A DNA stretch of 64,000 bases from Porphyridium purpureum (taxonomy: Eukaryota > Rhodophyta > Bangiophyceae > Porphyridiales > Porphyridiaceae). Under the pieces are notes generated by a model, which was not told the origin of the DNA, ran no database searches, and was given only the letters and a program-made list of their open reading frames with translations. This document shows positions 29,571 through 39,443 of the stretch, piece after piece. The stretch covers positions 1,984,001-2,048,000 of the forward strand of contig VRMN01000001.1 of assembly GCA_008690995.1 (NCBI GenBank), in the 5' to 3' direction. The translations under genes and the position numbers were made by a program. The number at the start of each line of letters is the position of its first letter. Positions within the stretch are counted from its first letter, which is position 1.

Positions 29571-31553
29571 ATGCGGAGCTCCGTCTTTGTCATTCTGTTG
29601 TTGATTGTGATAGAACTGCTAGTTCCGCGCCATGCGGAAACATGCGTGGACATATCCTTGGCGCCACCGTTTCCGCCAGAAGCCTGGAGTTGGCAATGTG
29701 CGGCTTCAGACCGCAGCTCGGATGGACCGGATGCTGACATGAGCTACGCATCGTCCGCACGGCATACGTGTGTCGATGCTGTCGTGACCGTGTACACATA
29801 TGATCGTCCGCGCTATTTGCTCGCTCTTCTGCGCGACTTGCGTCGCGAGAGCCGCGCGGCGGAGATTCGCGTGGCCGTACACGTGATCGACGACAATTCC
29901 ATGGACTGCACGTTTGCGTCCTCAGACGTCAATTATTTCGAATCGCAGACGAGAAGCAAAGACGCAACTGATTCTTTGCTGGTTGAGGTGACTCAAGAAT
30001 GGTTCCATGGCGACCGTCAGGAGAGTCAGCGACCGAGGTGCGTTTCTGCAGCGCGGATGAAAGACGCGGCAGACTTTATTTTTGAGCAAGAAGAGCCGCA
30101 GTGGCGGCTGTACACGAGCAAGTACCGTCACGGCAGGCGCCGGTACTGGAATTTAATTCGCGAATCGTATGCGCTTTTGGAACAATGGGGACTGCCCGAC
30201 TCGTCCTGCTCAACTGATGCGCACCCCTTGTATTTTTACTTCCTGCCGGATGACGTACGTCTTTGCAACAACTTTTTCTCCAGAAGTATGGCGCTGTGGA
30301 ACATGATCCGTGACGAGGATGAGGGCTCAAACGGTGAGGAGAAGATCAGTCTCATGCTGCATATTGAGAAAAGTCGCGAGCACGAAGCGGTGTGGACAAA
30401 TATACGGCCTTCACGGCTTTCTTACAGTGAGAAGATTTTGCGCATAGGGTGGGTCGAATCCGGCAACTTTATGGCCTCGCGCAGATTCTTAGAAGAGATG
30501 GGCTTTTCTTTTCCATACTTGTCACCTGAACGATGGATCAATAACCCGAATATCTCATCAGGCGTGGGCGCCACGCTTTCCGCGCTCTTTGTGCAGCGGA
30601 AGAAGGCCATGTACCGCACATCACATTCGCTCTTGGCTCACGTGGGCGTGGGCGCGAGGAGCAAAATGAATGCCGGCATTGAGCGTGGATCAACGCACCA
30701 CACAATCCATTACATGGACGGCGAGAGTGCGTATAAGCACCTGCTCCGCAAGCATGCATACACGGTGGCGGTGAGTATTGCGTCTAAATGGAGCCGCGCG
30801 ATTGCTCTACATGGCGTGGTGGATTCACTTGCCTCACAAGTCGACTCGCTGCACGTATATCTGAACGACTATGAATTTGTGCCTTCTTTCTTGTCCGGGG
30901 CGTCGTGGATTCACGTGCTTCAGAGTCAGAGTGACTCCGCAGGTGGCGACATTGGCGATATCGGCAAGTTCTGGTGGGCGGGCGGGGTCCACTTTTCATA
31001 TATGGAAAGCCACTTTGATTATCATTTGACATGTGATGACGATCTGATGTATCCGAGTGACTACGTGGAACGAATGGTCGCTGCCGCGCAAAGTTACGAT
31101 GGCGCGGTGTTTGTAGGATTGCATGGAATCCAAATCGACTCGGGTCGTCTCATGGGAAGGGGTCGGAACAGTGGATATTATGCGTCACGCACCGTGTTTT
31201 TATGGTCGGACAAACTGGAGCACGACACTGTTGTGCATGCGCTCGGTACTGGGACGCTTTGCTATGACATTCATCAAGTCGGGCCAATTCCTCTCGGCTT
31301 GTTTGGAGCACCAAATATGGCCGACTTATGGGTTGCGAGGTTTGCACAGGGCCGTCAGATCCCGATGGTCGCCGTTCAGAGGCCACAGGGCTGGTTGAAG
31401 GAGGTGTCCGGTACCTTTGAGGATAGTCTGTATGTGCAGCTCAACAAACGAGAGAACAAGAAGAAGGAACGGTTCGTCACACAGGTCGCAAAAGACGGCG
31501 TGCCTTGGGCCCTCTTTCCTGCAGCTCTTAAATCCAAACAGGATGAAGGGTGA
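29571..31553 (+). CDS. Putative two-domain glycosyltransferase, secretory pathway
   Basis: The 660-residue product begins MRSSVFVILLLIVIELLVP, a signal anchor or signal peptide, so it acts in ER/Golgi. Two GT-A-like halves are visible. The first (about 65-320) starts VDAVVTVYTYDRPRYLLALLRDL and has VHVIDDNS. The second (from about 400) starts VSIASKWSRAIALHGVVDSLASQ and has a DDD metal-binding motif in LTCDDDLMYPSDYVE followed by VGLHG. The layout of start strand, VYLND and DDD is typical of nucleotide-sugar transferases. Donor and acceptor are unknown. It follows the acyltransferase copies, so a common role in extracellular polysaccharide is possible but unproven. Confidence 0.75.
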   Translation: MRSSVFVILLLIVIELLVPRHAETCVDISLAPPFPPEAWSWQCAASDRSSDGPDADMSYASSARHTCVDAVVTVYTYDRPRYLLALLRDLRRESRAAEIRVAVHVIDDNSMDCTFASSDVNYFESQTRSKDATDSLLVEVTQEWFHGDRQESQRPRCVSAARMKDAADFIFEQEEPQWRLYTSKYRHGRRRYWNLIRESYALLEQWGLPDSSCSTDAHPLYFYFLPDDVRLCNNFFSRSMALWNMIRDEDEGSNGEEKISLMLHIEKSREHEAVWTNIRPSRLSYSEKILRIGWVESGNFMASRRFLEEMGFSFPYLSPERWINNPNISSGVGATLSALFVQRKKAMYRTSHSLLAHVGVGARSKMNAGIERGSTHHTIHYMDGESAYKHLLRKHAYTVAVSIASKWSRAIALHGVVDSLASQVDSLHVYLNDYEFVPSFLSGASWIHVLQSQSDSAGGDIGDIGKFWWAGGVHFSYMESHFDYHLTCDDDLMYPSDYVERMVAAAQSYDGAVFVGLHGIQIDSGRLMGRGRNSGYYASRTVFLWSDKLEHDTVVHALGTGTLCYDIHQVGPIPLGLFGAPNMADLWVARFAQGRQIPMVAVQRPQGWLKEVSGTFEDSLYVQLNKRENKKKERFVTQVAKDGVPWALFPAALKSKQDEG

Positions 31554-31944
31554 AAGGTGTACGGGCAAGTGACTGTGTGGTTTCACCGCTCGCACTTGGA
31601 TACTCGCGTGTGAGTTGAGTTGGGCACAGCAGTATTACACATGCCATACATTTTCTGTGGAAGCAGATTGTATGCTATTCATCGCGCGATAGATACGTGA
31701 ACATTGTCCGCGCAGCAGTGTGGACGCGAGAGGCATGCAACATGCCTTGCGACAGCCTTCGAAGCGTGCTCCGCACTTGGTATGATGAGGCAAACCTGCA
31801 ATCGCCATTTAGCCGTTTAGCCGTTTAGCCGCCCAGTTGATTGAATGGCGCCCAGCTGATCCAAGTGCTGTGGTTTCTGGACTCGCGGTTGCGCTCAAGG
31901 CATCGGAGAGGGAGCGGGGAGAACGCAAGCTTGACCGGCTCATC
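31554..31944. other. Intergenic with a short 8-bp tandem repeat
   Basis: No gene is supported. The frame of the downstream SNARE is open upstream to 31837 but without an ATG. The 8-bp repeat is listed separately. Confidence 0.45.
31808..31831. repeat. Three tandem copies of tttagccg
   Basis: Three exact 8-bp units about 115 bases before the SNARE start codon. Meaning unknown. Confidence 0.85.
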
Positions 31945-32643
31945 ATGAGCGAGACATTCCGGCTCTATGAGCGAGAGGCGCAGGACATGTTGTCCAGCGG
32001 ACTCGGCTTGTTGTCCAGTGCGCGCGGGAGCGGAGCAGATACAGGAACCGTAGGGACATCGGCTCTGAGCGCGACAGCGCACAAGGAAGTGGACGCTCTG
32101 CTTGCGGAACTTCAAGCGCTCGTGCGATCAATGGAGCTGGAGGCAGCGTCGCACCCGTCGCGCAGAGACAGCGATATCCGCAAGTCGATGGACGCGCGAG
32201 TGGGTGATGTGCGCGCGCAGATTGTGGAGCTACGTGCTCAGCTCAAGCATGACAAGCAGCAGCTGCAGAGCCGGATGCTGCTGGATGGTGGAGGAGGAGG
32301 ATCAAGTGCGGCGACGCGGGAAGGTGATAGGCGGAACATGCAGAAGCAGACGGAGCAGCTGGAACGGGCCAGCGAGAGGGTCAAGGAGAGCCAGAGAGTC
32401 GCGGCAGACACAGAGTTGATGGGTGCGCAGATCTTATCTGACCTCAGCGGCCAGGGCGCTGTCCTAGCTCGCGCGCGCGAAAACTTGGGCGGGGTCAATG
32501 AAGACTTGACGCGAAGCCATGGCGTCATGGGAGCGATTAACCGGCGCGAATTCACCAACCGGCTTGTCATGTATTCCGTCGCAGCGGCGGTGGTTCTGGT
32601 CCTCCTGATCGTGCTGTTCTTTCGCTTCAACCGACACAGTTGA
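31945..32643 (+). CDS. VTI1: Vti1-type Qb-SNARE
   Basis: Vti1 mediates fusion of Golgi, endosome and vacuole membranes. The 232-residue product (start at MSETFRLYE, the first ATG) has an N-terminal helical domain, a C-terminal SNARE motif (about 138-200) with the family's ADTELMGAQIL and zero-layer Gln170, and a C-terminal membrane anchor (about 208-226) with few residues behind it. The SNARE motif ending and the helix before the anchor (AINRREFTNRL) are characteristic of Vti1 rather than GOSR1. A Gly/Ser run near 115-121 separates the two parts. Confidence 0.85.
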   Translation: MSETFRLYEREAQDMLSSGLGLLSSARGSGADTGTVGTSALSATAHKEVDALLAELQALVRSMELEAASHPSRRDSDIRKSMDARVGDVRAQIVELRAQLKHDKQQLQSRMLLDGGGGGSSAATREGDRRNMQKQTEQLERASERVKESQRVAADTELMGAQILSDLSGQGAVLARARENLGGVNEDLTRSHGVMGAINRREFTNRLVMYSVAAAVVLVLLIVLFFRFNRHS

Positions 32644-32842
32644 CATGCCCGCCATCACAGCGCAGTCAAGTATTTCCGTACGCAACGCAGTCACAGCTCA
32701 TACAGTAAAACGGTACTAATGTTTAAGAACCCTGATTCTAACCGCGGAGAGCAGTTAAGTTTAGGGTCGCGGGAGCTCTCCTTTTCGATGCGAGAACGGC
32801 CGGACGGACCTCCGCGCATCCCATCCGAGCAAGTTTGTCATA

Positions 32843-34705
32843 ATGGCGTGCATCTCTGAGGCTTCAAGTGCGGCGTTTGCGCTCGCCTGCAGCGGTGCTG
32901 CTCTGTTTCACCTTGATAAATCGACATGTCGCGCGGTGCGCCCTTCTCTGGCGAATGTCCGAAGAAGCCGCCGGTGCGGACGGGCAAATCTGGCCGCGGG
33001 AAACAGTCGCATAAACATGGTGTTGGAAGAAGACGCCGTGTCGAATACTGACGGCAGTGTCGTCGCAGAGAAACGCGAAATTGAGCGACGACGGAATTTG
33101 GCAGTCATCTCGCACCCGGACAGCGGAAAGACAACATTTACGGAGAAGCTTTTGCTTTATGGAGGCGCCATCAACCAGGCTGGCGCGGTTCGTGCGCGCC
33201 GCAATTCGGCTCAGAAAATGGCTGTGTCGGACTGGATGAAAATGGAACAAGAGCGAGGCATTTCAATCACGTCGACCGTGCTCACCTTTGAGCACAACGG
33301 CATGTGCGTGAACATCCTTGACACCCCGGGCCACAACGACTTCTCAGAGGACACTTTCCGCACACTGGCAGCTGCCGACAACGTAGTTATGCTCATGGAC
33401 GCGGCTAAAGGCCTCGAGCCTCAGACGCGCAAGCTTTTTGAAGTCGCACGCATGCGCCAGCTTCCGCTCATGACGTTCGTGAACAAGATGGACCGACCGG
33501 CCATGAGCCCGTACGAACTTTGCGACCAGATAGAGCTCGAATTTGGAATTCAAACGTGCCCAATGGTGTGGCCAATCGGAGACGGCGAGCGATTTAAAGG
33601 AGTCCTCGAGCGAGATACGCAGCTCGTGCATCTATTCCAGCGCGCGGAGCGCACCAAGAAGGCTACGGCGCAGGCTGTGCTACACATGGAGCGCGACGCG
33701 CATGCACTGCAGGAGCTTTTGGAGCCAGATTTGTGGGAGCAACTGCAAGAAGACCACGCCATTCTTTCGGAGATGGCGCATGCATGGGATCTGGACGCCT
33801 TTCTGAGCGGTGATCTCACACCCGTTTTTTTCGGAAGCGCAATCACCAACTTTGGTGTCGAACTCCTCTTGAAATATTTTCTTCAGTATGGTCGCGCGCC
33901 AGCGCCGCGTGAATTAGCATCAGGTGAGCACATAGAGCCGAACCATTCCGAGTTCACAGGCTTCATTTTTAAGTTGCAGGCGAATATGGACCCAAAGCAT
34001 CGTGACCGCGTCGCGTACATGCGTATCGTGTCGGGCAAGTTTTCACGCGGCATGAAAGTTTCGCATAGTCGCTTGAAGGCCGGCAAACAGCTGACGCTGT
34101 CGCGGCCGAGCAAACTATTTGGGAGTGATCGCGAAATCGTAGAAATTGCGTACCCAGGAGATGTGGTGGGTCTCGCAAATCCGGGGGCATTTGCAATCGG
34201 TGATTCGTTGTACACGGGAAGCTCTCGTATCCGCTTTCCAGCGATTCCGAGTTTCAGCCCGGAGCTGTTTGCGTACGTACAAAACCCTCAGCCTGGCCAG
34301 CGCAAGAATTTTCTGAAAGGTTTGGACCAGCTCCTCCAGGAAGGGGCTGTGCAGATGCTACGAGCGCGTTCAGATCAAGGTATGGAAACACCCATCTTGG
34401 CCGCTGTAGGCCAGCTGCAGTACGAAGTTGTATTGCAGCGCCTGAAGGACGAGTACGGAGTAGACGCAAGGCTGGAGCCATTGCCATATACAATCGCGCG
34501 ATGGGTGGCGCCGCCCGCAGGCTCGAGCACCAGCGCTTGGGATGCTTTAGACTCGTGTGGGAAATTGTACAACGTATTTTACGCGAAGGACGCATACGAG
34601 CGGCCCGTAATTCTGCTCAAGAATGAGTGGAATCTCAACGCGCTTGTAGAAGATCATCCAAAACTCGAGTTGCGCAGCTTTATGTATGCACCAGACGAGG
34701 ATTAA
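32843..34705 (+). CDS. prfC: Peptide chain release factor 3 (PrfC-type GTPase), organellar
   Basis: RF3 is a translational GTPase that removes RF1/RF2 from ribosomes after termination. The 620-residue product has the G1 loop SHPDSGKTT at 91-99, switch segment with QERGISITST, G3 DTPGH at 160-164, and G4 NKMD at 214-217, then domains II and III with GQLQYEVVLQRL. It is closest to bacterial RF3 rather than to EF-G. The first 75 residues are a Ser/Ala/Arg-rich extension like a plastid (or mitochondrial) transit peptide, so it probably serves organellar translation and came from the cyanobacterial or another bacterial ancestor. Its stop is 38 bases from the stop of LETM1. Confidence 0.92.
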   Translation: MACISEASSAAFALACSGAALFHLDKSTCRAVRPSLANVRRSRRCGRANLAAGNSRINMVLEEDAVSNTDGSVVAEKREIERRRNLAVISHPDSGKTTFTEKLLLYGGAINQAGAVRARRNSAQKMAVSDWMKMEQERGISITSTVLTFEHNGMCVNILDTPGHNDFSEDTFRTLAAADNVVMLMDAAKGLEPQTRKLFEVARMRQLPLMTFVNKMDRPAMSPYELCDQIELEFGIQTCPMVWPIGDGERFKGVLERDTQLVHLFQRAERTKKATAQAVLHMERDAHALQELLEPDLWEQLQEDHAILSEMAHAWDLDAFLSGDLTPVFFGSAITNFGVELLLKYFLQYGRAPAPRELASGEHIEPNHSEFTGFIFKLQANMDPKHRDRVAYMRIVSGKFSRGMKVSHSRLKAGKQLTLSRPSKLFGSDREIVEIAYPGDVVGLANPGAFAIGDSLYTGSSRIRFPAIPSFSPELFAYVQNPQPGQRKNFLKGLDQLLQEGAVQMLRARSDQGMETPILAAVGQLQYEVVLQRLKDEYGVDARLEPLPYTIARWVAPPAGSSTSAWDALDSCGKLYNVFYAKDAYERPVILLKNEWNLNALVEDHPKLELRSFMYAPDED

Positions 34706-34743
34706 AAGTAGATGGTTTACATAAGAGCCCAGCACATCAGCAC

Positions 34744-37167
34744 TCATTGCCCATGTCCTTCTTGGGTCGCCGCGAGTTTCTTCAGGCTCTTGCGCAAGTG
34801 GTCGACCGAGTAAAGATCCACGCCATGCTGGTCTTTTCGGAGCTCCTGCAGAACATATTCGCTAGCAAGTTCCATGCCTTCCTTGTTGCCTATTGAACTG
34901 ATTTGGATGGCTTGCAGGATCTCATCCAGGCGCACCATGCCGTCGTTATCCACGTCCAATAGCTTCAGCTTGATTCCGACTTTCATGTCCACCTTTTCGA
35001 TTTCCTTCTCTAATTTGAGAATCATCTTATTCAGCTTTTTCACCTGGGAGTCGCCCTTGGACTCGTCTAGCTTACCAGTTGCCTCACGGAGCTCAGCTTT
35101 CAGCTGCTCCAGTTCAAGCCGTTCCTGGTTCACTGCGCTCACGTCCATCATGCGCAGCAACATCTGAGCCACCTTTTGTACGTTTTGCTGCGACTCAATG
35201 TTCGACTCAACATCAACGTGTTCTTGCTGTGATGCAGGAGGTTGAGCCTGAAGCTGAGGCGGCAGCGTCGGCGCTTGCTGCTGTTTCTGCGGTGATGATG
35301 GGTACGAAGGCGTCGAGATGCCTTCTTGTGGCGCTGCGGCAGCTTCCGCGGAGTCGCCAAACAGTTGCTTCTCGAGCATTGCCTCCTTTTTAGCAATGTC
35401 AGCTGACTCTTCCCAGGCACCGAATTCTTGGTCAGGTGCCGTCGGTGCTACGCCAGGTTCTGTGACTACTTTTTCTCCCTCAAGCTGTGGAGCACGTCCA
35501 TCCAACCCACCACTTTCTTCCTCACGCTTCATTTTGAGCTCAAGCTCCTGTTGCATTTTTGCCTTCCTTTTCTCTTCTTCTTCTTTTTCGCGAGCTACTT
35601 CAATTTCGACGAGCTTCTCCTGTCTTCTCACCTCCTTCAGACGCTCTTCCGATGACATACTCGACTCGCTTTGTGTAGCACCATGCACGTCATCCAGCAC
35701 GTCCTGCGGCAAAGAACTTAGCGTTTCCTTGAGCGCCTCCTTCGGAAGATCCGTGTAAAACAATGCGCGGCTTATAATCATCAGTGTCGCAGGCACTTCG
35801 CGGTTCTGACTCATCTGGAGCCAGTCACTGAGCTGCGCACGGAGACGACGCTTAGAAACCGATGACGTTCGTATGCCCCGATCCCGGCAGGCTTTCAACA
35901 GCTCGTCTTCGGACAGCGAGTCCACGCCTCCCTCCCACATGATCTGCATATCGTCTTGCTTGATACTCGCCAGTCGCTGCCGCAATCGAATGCGCAAGAA
36001 GGCATCAGATCCGTACGGCTGAATGCCCATGTACTTGCACATGGCGACAAGCTGCGGACGAACTGCCCCTTCGAGAGTGTATTCGTCCGAGAAGAGACGC
36101 GCGAAACGGAACACATCTGTTTCGATCACGGGCTTACCCGCTCGCAGATCGCTCAAGAAGTTAGACAGCTCTGTAGCCTGCGCTTTGACTTGATCGTCCT
36201 TGTTGGAAGAGGTACGAATAACTTTTGCCTTTTCCTCCACGACGTCCTGCAGGTACTTTGCAAGCTCGAGACGCAGCTTCAGCTGTCTTTTCAAGTCCTC
36301 CTCGCGCTTCACACTGTCTTGAAATTGCGACGGCAGCATGTTTGGGAATAGCTTGAGCGCAAAAGGAAGCGCAAATTCCATGAACGGCACAATCAAGAAG
36401 AAGCTGAAGGGGACAAGTCGCGCAAGATCCGCTCCAGTCGACACCAGCAGGTTCCTCTCTCGCCGTGACAGCTGCTTACCTGCGAGCACGCGCTTCACAA
36501 TTTTGTACGACACACGCACGTCCGCCGCAAGGAGTTTCATGCCAGACCATGTGTGCTTGAGGAAGTGAACCAGGTCTGATGGTGCTCGTTTCAGTAAGAT
36601 CCATAGCTTTTTTGGGTCACGCGCTTCTTTCCACGACACCGTTGCTGGATCGATTGGCCCAGCGTGATCCGCCGCGCTTTTCTTTTCGCTTCCTGCGGGC
36701 TCTGTTATGCTAGCTGTTTTCGAGGACGCGACGTTCTCGGCGGCGTTCGGATTCGGTTTCCCGTTCTGCACAGAAGATGACGTCGTACTTGCTGATGCGG
36801 ACGTCGATATCGCTCCCAATTCAGATCGGGCACCTGATGGAGTGCTTTGACCCGGCATACTCGCTTCGGATTTTTGGTCCTGTTCTTCTCGCTGCTGTTG
36901 CTGCTGTTGTTGCAAAAGCGTGCGCACGCTGTTTGTGATCTGACGCTGGTACATACCCTGGTCGAGGAGCTGCATGCGCTCCGCCAGCGCGCGGTTTTTC
37001 GCACACAGAGACCGATATTCACCGAGGACATAACTGGTCGGGCCGCGCTGGCTCACTGATGGCATACACCATATCTCTCGGCGCGCCGTCGCGCCGGCAG
37101 ACAGAGGCGCACGGAGCGTACGCGCGGGACTTAGAATGCCCGCTAGCCTGCTTAGCCTCAGCGACAT
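34744..37167 (-). CDS. LETM1: LETM1/MDM38 mitochondrial inner-membrane protein
   Basis: LETM1 is involved in K+/Ca2+-H+ exchange and mitochondrial ribosome docking. The 807-residue product has a mitochondrial presequence (MSLRLSRLAGILSPARTLRA), a coiled poly-Gln stretch near 88-95, the LETM domain from about 190 with KRVLAGKQLSRRERNLL and one membrane span (LVPFSFFLIVPFMEFALPFA), and the ribosome-binding-like region behind it. The C-terminal half is a long coiled coil, followed by one EF-hand loop, DVDNDGMVRLDE at 738-749, with all Ca2+ ligands present. Repetitive Gln/Glu/Pro segments make it longer than many orthologues. Confidence 0.95.
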   Translation of the reverse strand: MSLRLSRLAGILSPARTLRAPLSAGATARREIWCMPSVSQRGPTSYVLGEYRSLCAKNRALAERMQLLDQGMYQRQITNSVRTLLQQQQQQQREEQDQKSEASMPGQSTPSGARSELGAISTSASASTTSSSVQNGKPNPNAAENVASSKTASITEPAGSEKKSAADHAGPIDPATVSWKEARDPKKLWILLKRAPSDLVHFLKHTWSGMKLLAADVRVSYKIVKRVLAGKQLSRRERNLLVSTGADLARLVPFSFFLIVPFMEFALPFALKLFPNMLPSQFQDSVKREEDLKRQLKLRLELAKYLQDVVEEKAKVIRTSSNKDDQVKAQATELSNFLSDLRAGKPVIETDVFRFARLFSDEYTLEGAVRPQLVAMCKYMGIQPYGSDAFLRIRLRQRLASIKQDDMQIMWEGGVDSLSEDELLKACRDRGIRTSSVSKRRLRAQLSDWLQMSQNREVPATLMIISRALFYTDLPKEALKETLSSLPQDVLDDVHGATQSESSMSSEERLKEVRRQEKLVEIEVAREKEEEEKRKAKMQQELELKMKREEESGGLDGRAPQLEGEKVVTEPGVAPTAPDQEFGAWEESADIAKKEAMLEKQLFGDSAEAAAAPQEGISTPSYPSSPQKQQQAPTLPPQLQAQPPASQQEHVDVESNIESQQNVQKVAQMLLRMMDVSAVNQERLELEQLKAELREATGKLDESKGDSQVKKLNKMILKLEKEIEKVDMKVGIKLKLLDVDNDGMVRLDEILQAIQISSIGNKEGMELASEYVLQELRKDQHGVDLYSVDHLRKSLKKLAATQEGHGQ

Positions 37168-37717
37168 CGCGATGGAAGTCTACGGCCGCTGACGATGGCA
37201 CGAAGCGCTGCAGAGCCAGTTCTTTTGAGCCCGCTCCGCACACTGAGGGGCAGCGCCGCGATAGAGCGGGGGGAGCCCCTGTGCCGCTCCCTTCGGTGCG
37301 TGCGCCCGGAAATCACTTCTCACCGTTTCCACGCGCCCGCTTTTGCTCCGCGTCAGGCACGACTGAATGGTTCCGCACGTCATCTGTCGCTCCCTTCACC
37401 ACAAGCTCTGTGACACCAGTCACGCAGAGCACTCAGTGGGGTGACAACCCTAAAAGTTGGAACGGCCTGTGCCTGTAGGACGAGACGAGAGACCGGACAA
37501 AATCGAGAAAGTCGTTTTATTCCGAGATACGCAGCAGCGCATAGCTCGCAAGTGACACCCTGAAACGCGCGCACTGCCAGCTTGGCTATCGTGCGACAAT
37601 GTGAGACACGCCTAGTGAAATGCGGATCAGGACACACAAAACGACCCACGAGGCAACAAAGGCCAGCTAAACACAAAACAACGAAGAAACGGAAAAGGAT
37701 CAGTGTGGGCGTGTGCC
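37168..37717. other. Intergenic between LETM1 and plastid L10
   Basis: About 550 bases. Short frames only, with no support. The part near 37168 should hold the LETM1 promoter and the part near 37717 the L10 3' UTR. Confidence 0.45.
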
Positions 37718-38365
37718 TTATTCCGGTTGCTTCTCCCCTGCAAGCTTGACGGCACGGGCGACCTTGACGGCCGGCGCATTGATGGCACGCGCAACCTTGG
37801 TGTTGACCTGGTTGATACCCACCGCAATCTGCTGGTAAAGCTCCTGTTTTGTCGGCAGCTTGGAGAGTGCCACAATGCCATCGGCGTCGTATGCCTCGCC
37901 GCCAAAGACGCCTCCGTTGATTGCGTTCGTGTCGGCCTTCTTGGACGTTTTCAGAAAGCCGGTGATGCCCTCCACGGTGCCGCGCACACTCTCCTCCGGG
38001 ATGAACACCCACAGGTTATGACCCTTGGTCAGCTCGCTTCCAGATTCCAGAACGGAGTACTCTGTGTCTGCGACGGCGCGCTTGACGATCGTGTTCTTGA
38101 CGCAGCGCACCGTGACGCCTTCCGGCACCGCGGCCTTCAGCTCGTTGACCTGCTTGACCGTGAGCCCCTCCAGCGGCAGCGAGAGCACCATGGTGCTTTG
38201 CTGCATGGTCGCACTCACCTCGCTCACCAACTTGGACTTCTTCTCCAACGCCGAGGCGCACGCCATCCGCACCACCGAGCGCGCGCACGTCGCCCTTCTC
38301 TGCGCGGCCGCCGCCCGCGCACCTCCTACCACGCCCGCTCCATTCGCGCTCACAAAACCAGCCAT
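37718..38365 (-). CDS. RPL10: 50S ribosomal protein L10, plastid
   Basis: L10 anchors the L7/L12 stalk on the ribosome. The 215-residue product starts MAGFVSANGAGVVGGARAA, a transit peptide with the Phe motif also seen in HEMA here, and the mature part begins near ALEKKSKLV. The L10 fold follows: VVLSLP-like LEGLTVKQVNELK, VTVRCVKNTIVKRA, LTKGHNLWVFIPEE and GGVFGGEAYD, with the L7/L12-binding C-terminal helix. The 39 codons before the chosen ATG are Gly/Arg-rich and rejected. It is nucleus-encoded, as usual for L10 in algae. Confidence 0.93.
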   Translation of the reverse strand: MAGFVSANGAGVVGGARAAAAQRRATCARSVVRMACASALEKKSKLVSEVSATMQQSTMVLSLPLEGLTVKQVNELKAAVPEGVTVRCVKNTIVKRAVADTEYSVLESGSELTKGHNLWVFIPEESVRGTVEGITGFLKTSKKADTNAINGGVFGGEAYDADGIVALSKLPTKQELYQQIAVGINQVNTKVARAINAPAVKVARAVKLAGEKQPE

Positions 38366-39443
38366 CTCTCCTTCTCTCTCTCCCCCTCCCCTTCTCCCTC
38401 CCCCGTTCCCTCTCCTCCCTCTCACCGCCCAAGCCCTCGCTTCACCCCACTCCAATCTGGCCCCCATGTCACAAGAGCTCATTCAATCACACCACCGCCA
38501 TTTCCACGACTACCCTTTACCACTACTACTACTACTACCACTACTCCTACTACTGTTCCTAATAAAAACCATCTAACTGCATAGAAAACACACCGCTTCT
38601 CTCTCAACCCACGCGGGGGTTCCCGTCGCCGACGACTCCCCGCCTTCTTCCCTCTTCCTCCCCTAGCTCCCCCCTCCCTCCCTCCCCATCCACCTTTTCA
38701 CCTTTTCACCTTGTTCCTTTAAGAAACAAAAAAAAAACCCTTCTAGCCTCTCCACCTCCTTCTTCAGTATTTAAGCCTACTACGTTGCTGTACAACCCTT
38801 GTACTAAACATGCGATGCAATTCACATTACATCGTCATCCTCCTCTTCTTTTGTCCTCGTGTGTGTGTGTGTGTCCTGTACTTTGTTGAACGCAGCAACG
38901 GTGAGTTGATTGTACTCACGTGCTTGTGGGTACAGCGGTTTGGGGCGCTCGGGCGCTCCGGTTCCTCATGCGCGCTGCTTCCACCATCTACGGCAGGTCC
39001 AACGCCGGTCGGAAACGGTTGCGGTTGTGGTTGCGGTTTGGGATTTGGCCGCTTTGGATGGGGTTTCTGGTGGGGAGGGGGGCGGGAATGCGAAAGCTCG
39101 GTTGTGCAGCGAGCAGGAGCGCGTGAGCCAGAGCTGGCTCCAACGCCGCACGCACGTTGCGCGCCGCAAACGCTCGGAATGGATGGTTCTGCTTCAGACA
39201 CCCGTGCGCGCGCACGTGGACGCCGCGCACGTTGGCCGAAACGGCAGCGACAGAGCGCCACGCATCATAGCAGACCTGACAGGATTTCTCCCGCGCCACC
39301 CTGGCCAGACAGCTTGCGTATAAGTAGCCGTGAGATTTCTTCTTGTTCAGCGGGAGGTCTGAGAACGTGAAGGATACTGCAGTGGAGTGCAGGTCGGGTT
39401 GCTACGAGATACGGTCAAGGTGAGCAGGCGTTGGAACTGCAGA
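38366..39443. other. Divergent promoter region, about 1.1 kb, pyrimidine tracts
   Basis: This separates plastid L10 and an ABCG gene. It has long C/T-rich tracts (about 38365-38420 and 38640-38700), an act repeat and possible TATA elements (tatttaag near 38769; gtataagt near 39317). A 186-codon frame at 38810-39370 has a Gly/Cys/Arg-rich product without any domain and is rejected. Confidence 0.5.
38521..38555. repeat. act trinucleotide repeat
   Basis: A run of act/acc units, slightly degenerate, in the L10 upstream region. Confidence 0.75.

Noticed and set aside
38810-39370. 186-codon frame upstream of ABCG copy A
   Set aside because: Gly/Cys/Arg-rich product without a domain; more likely promoter and 5' UTR.
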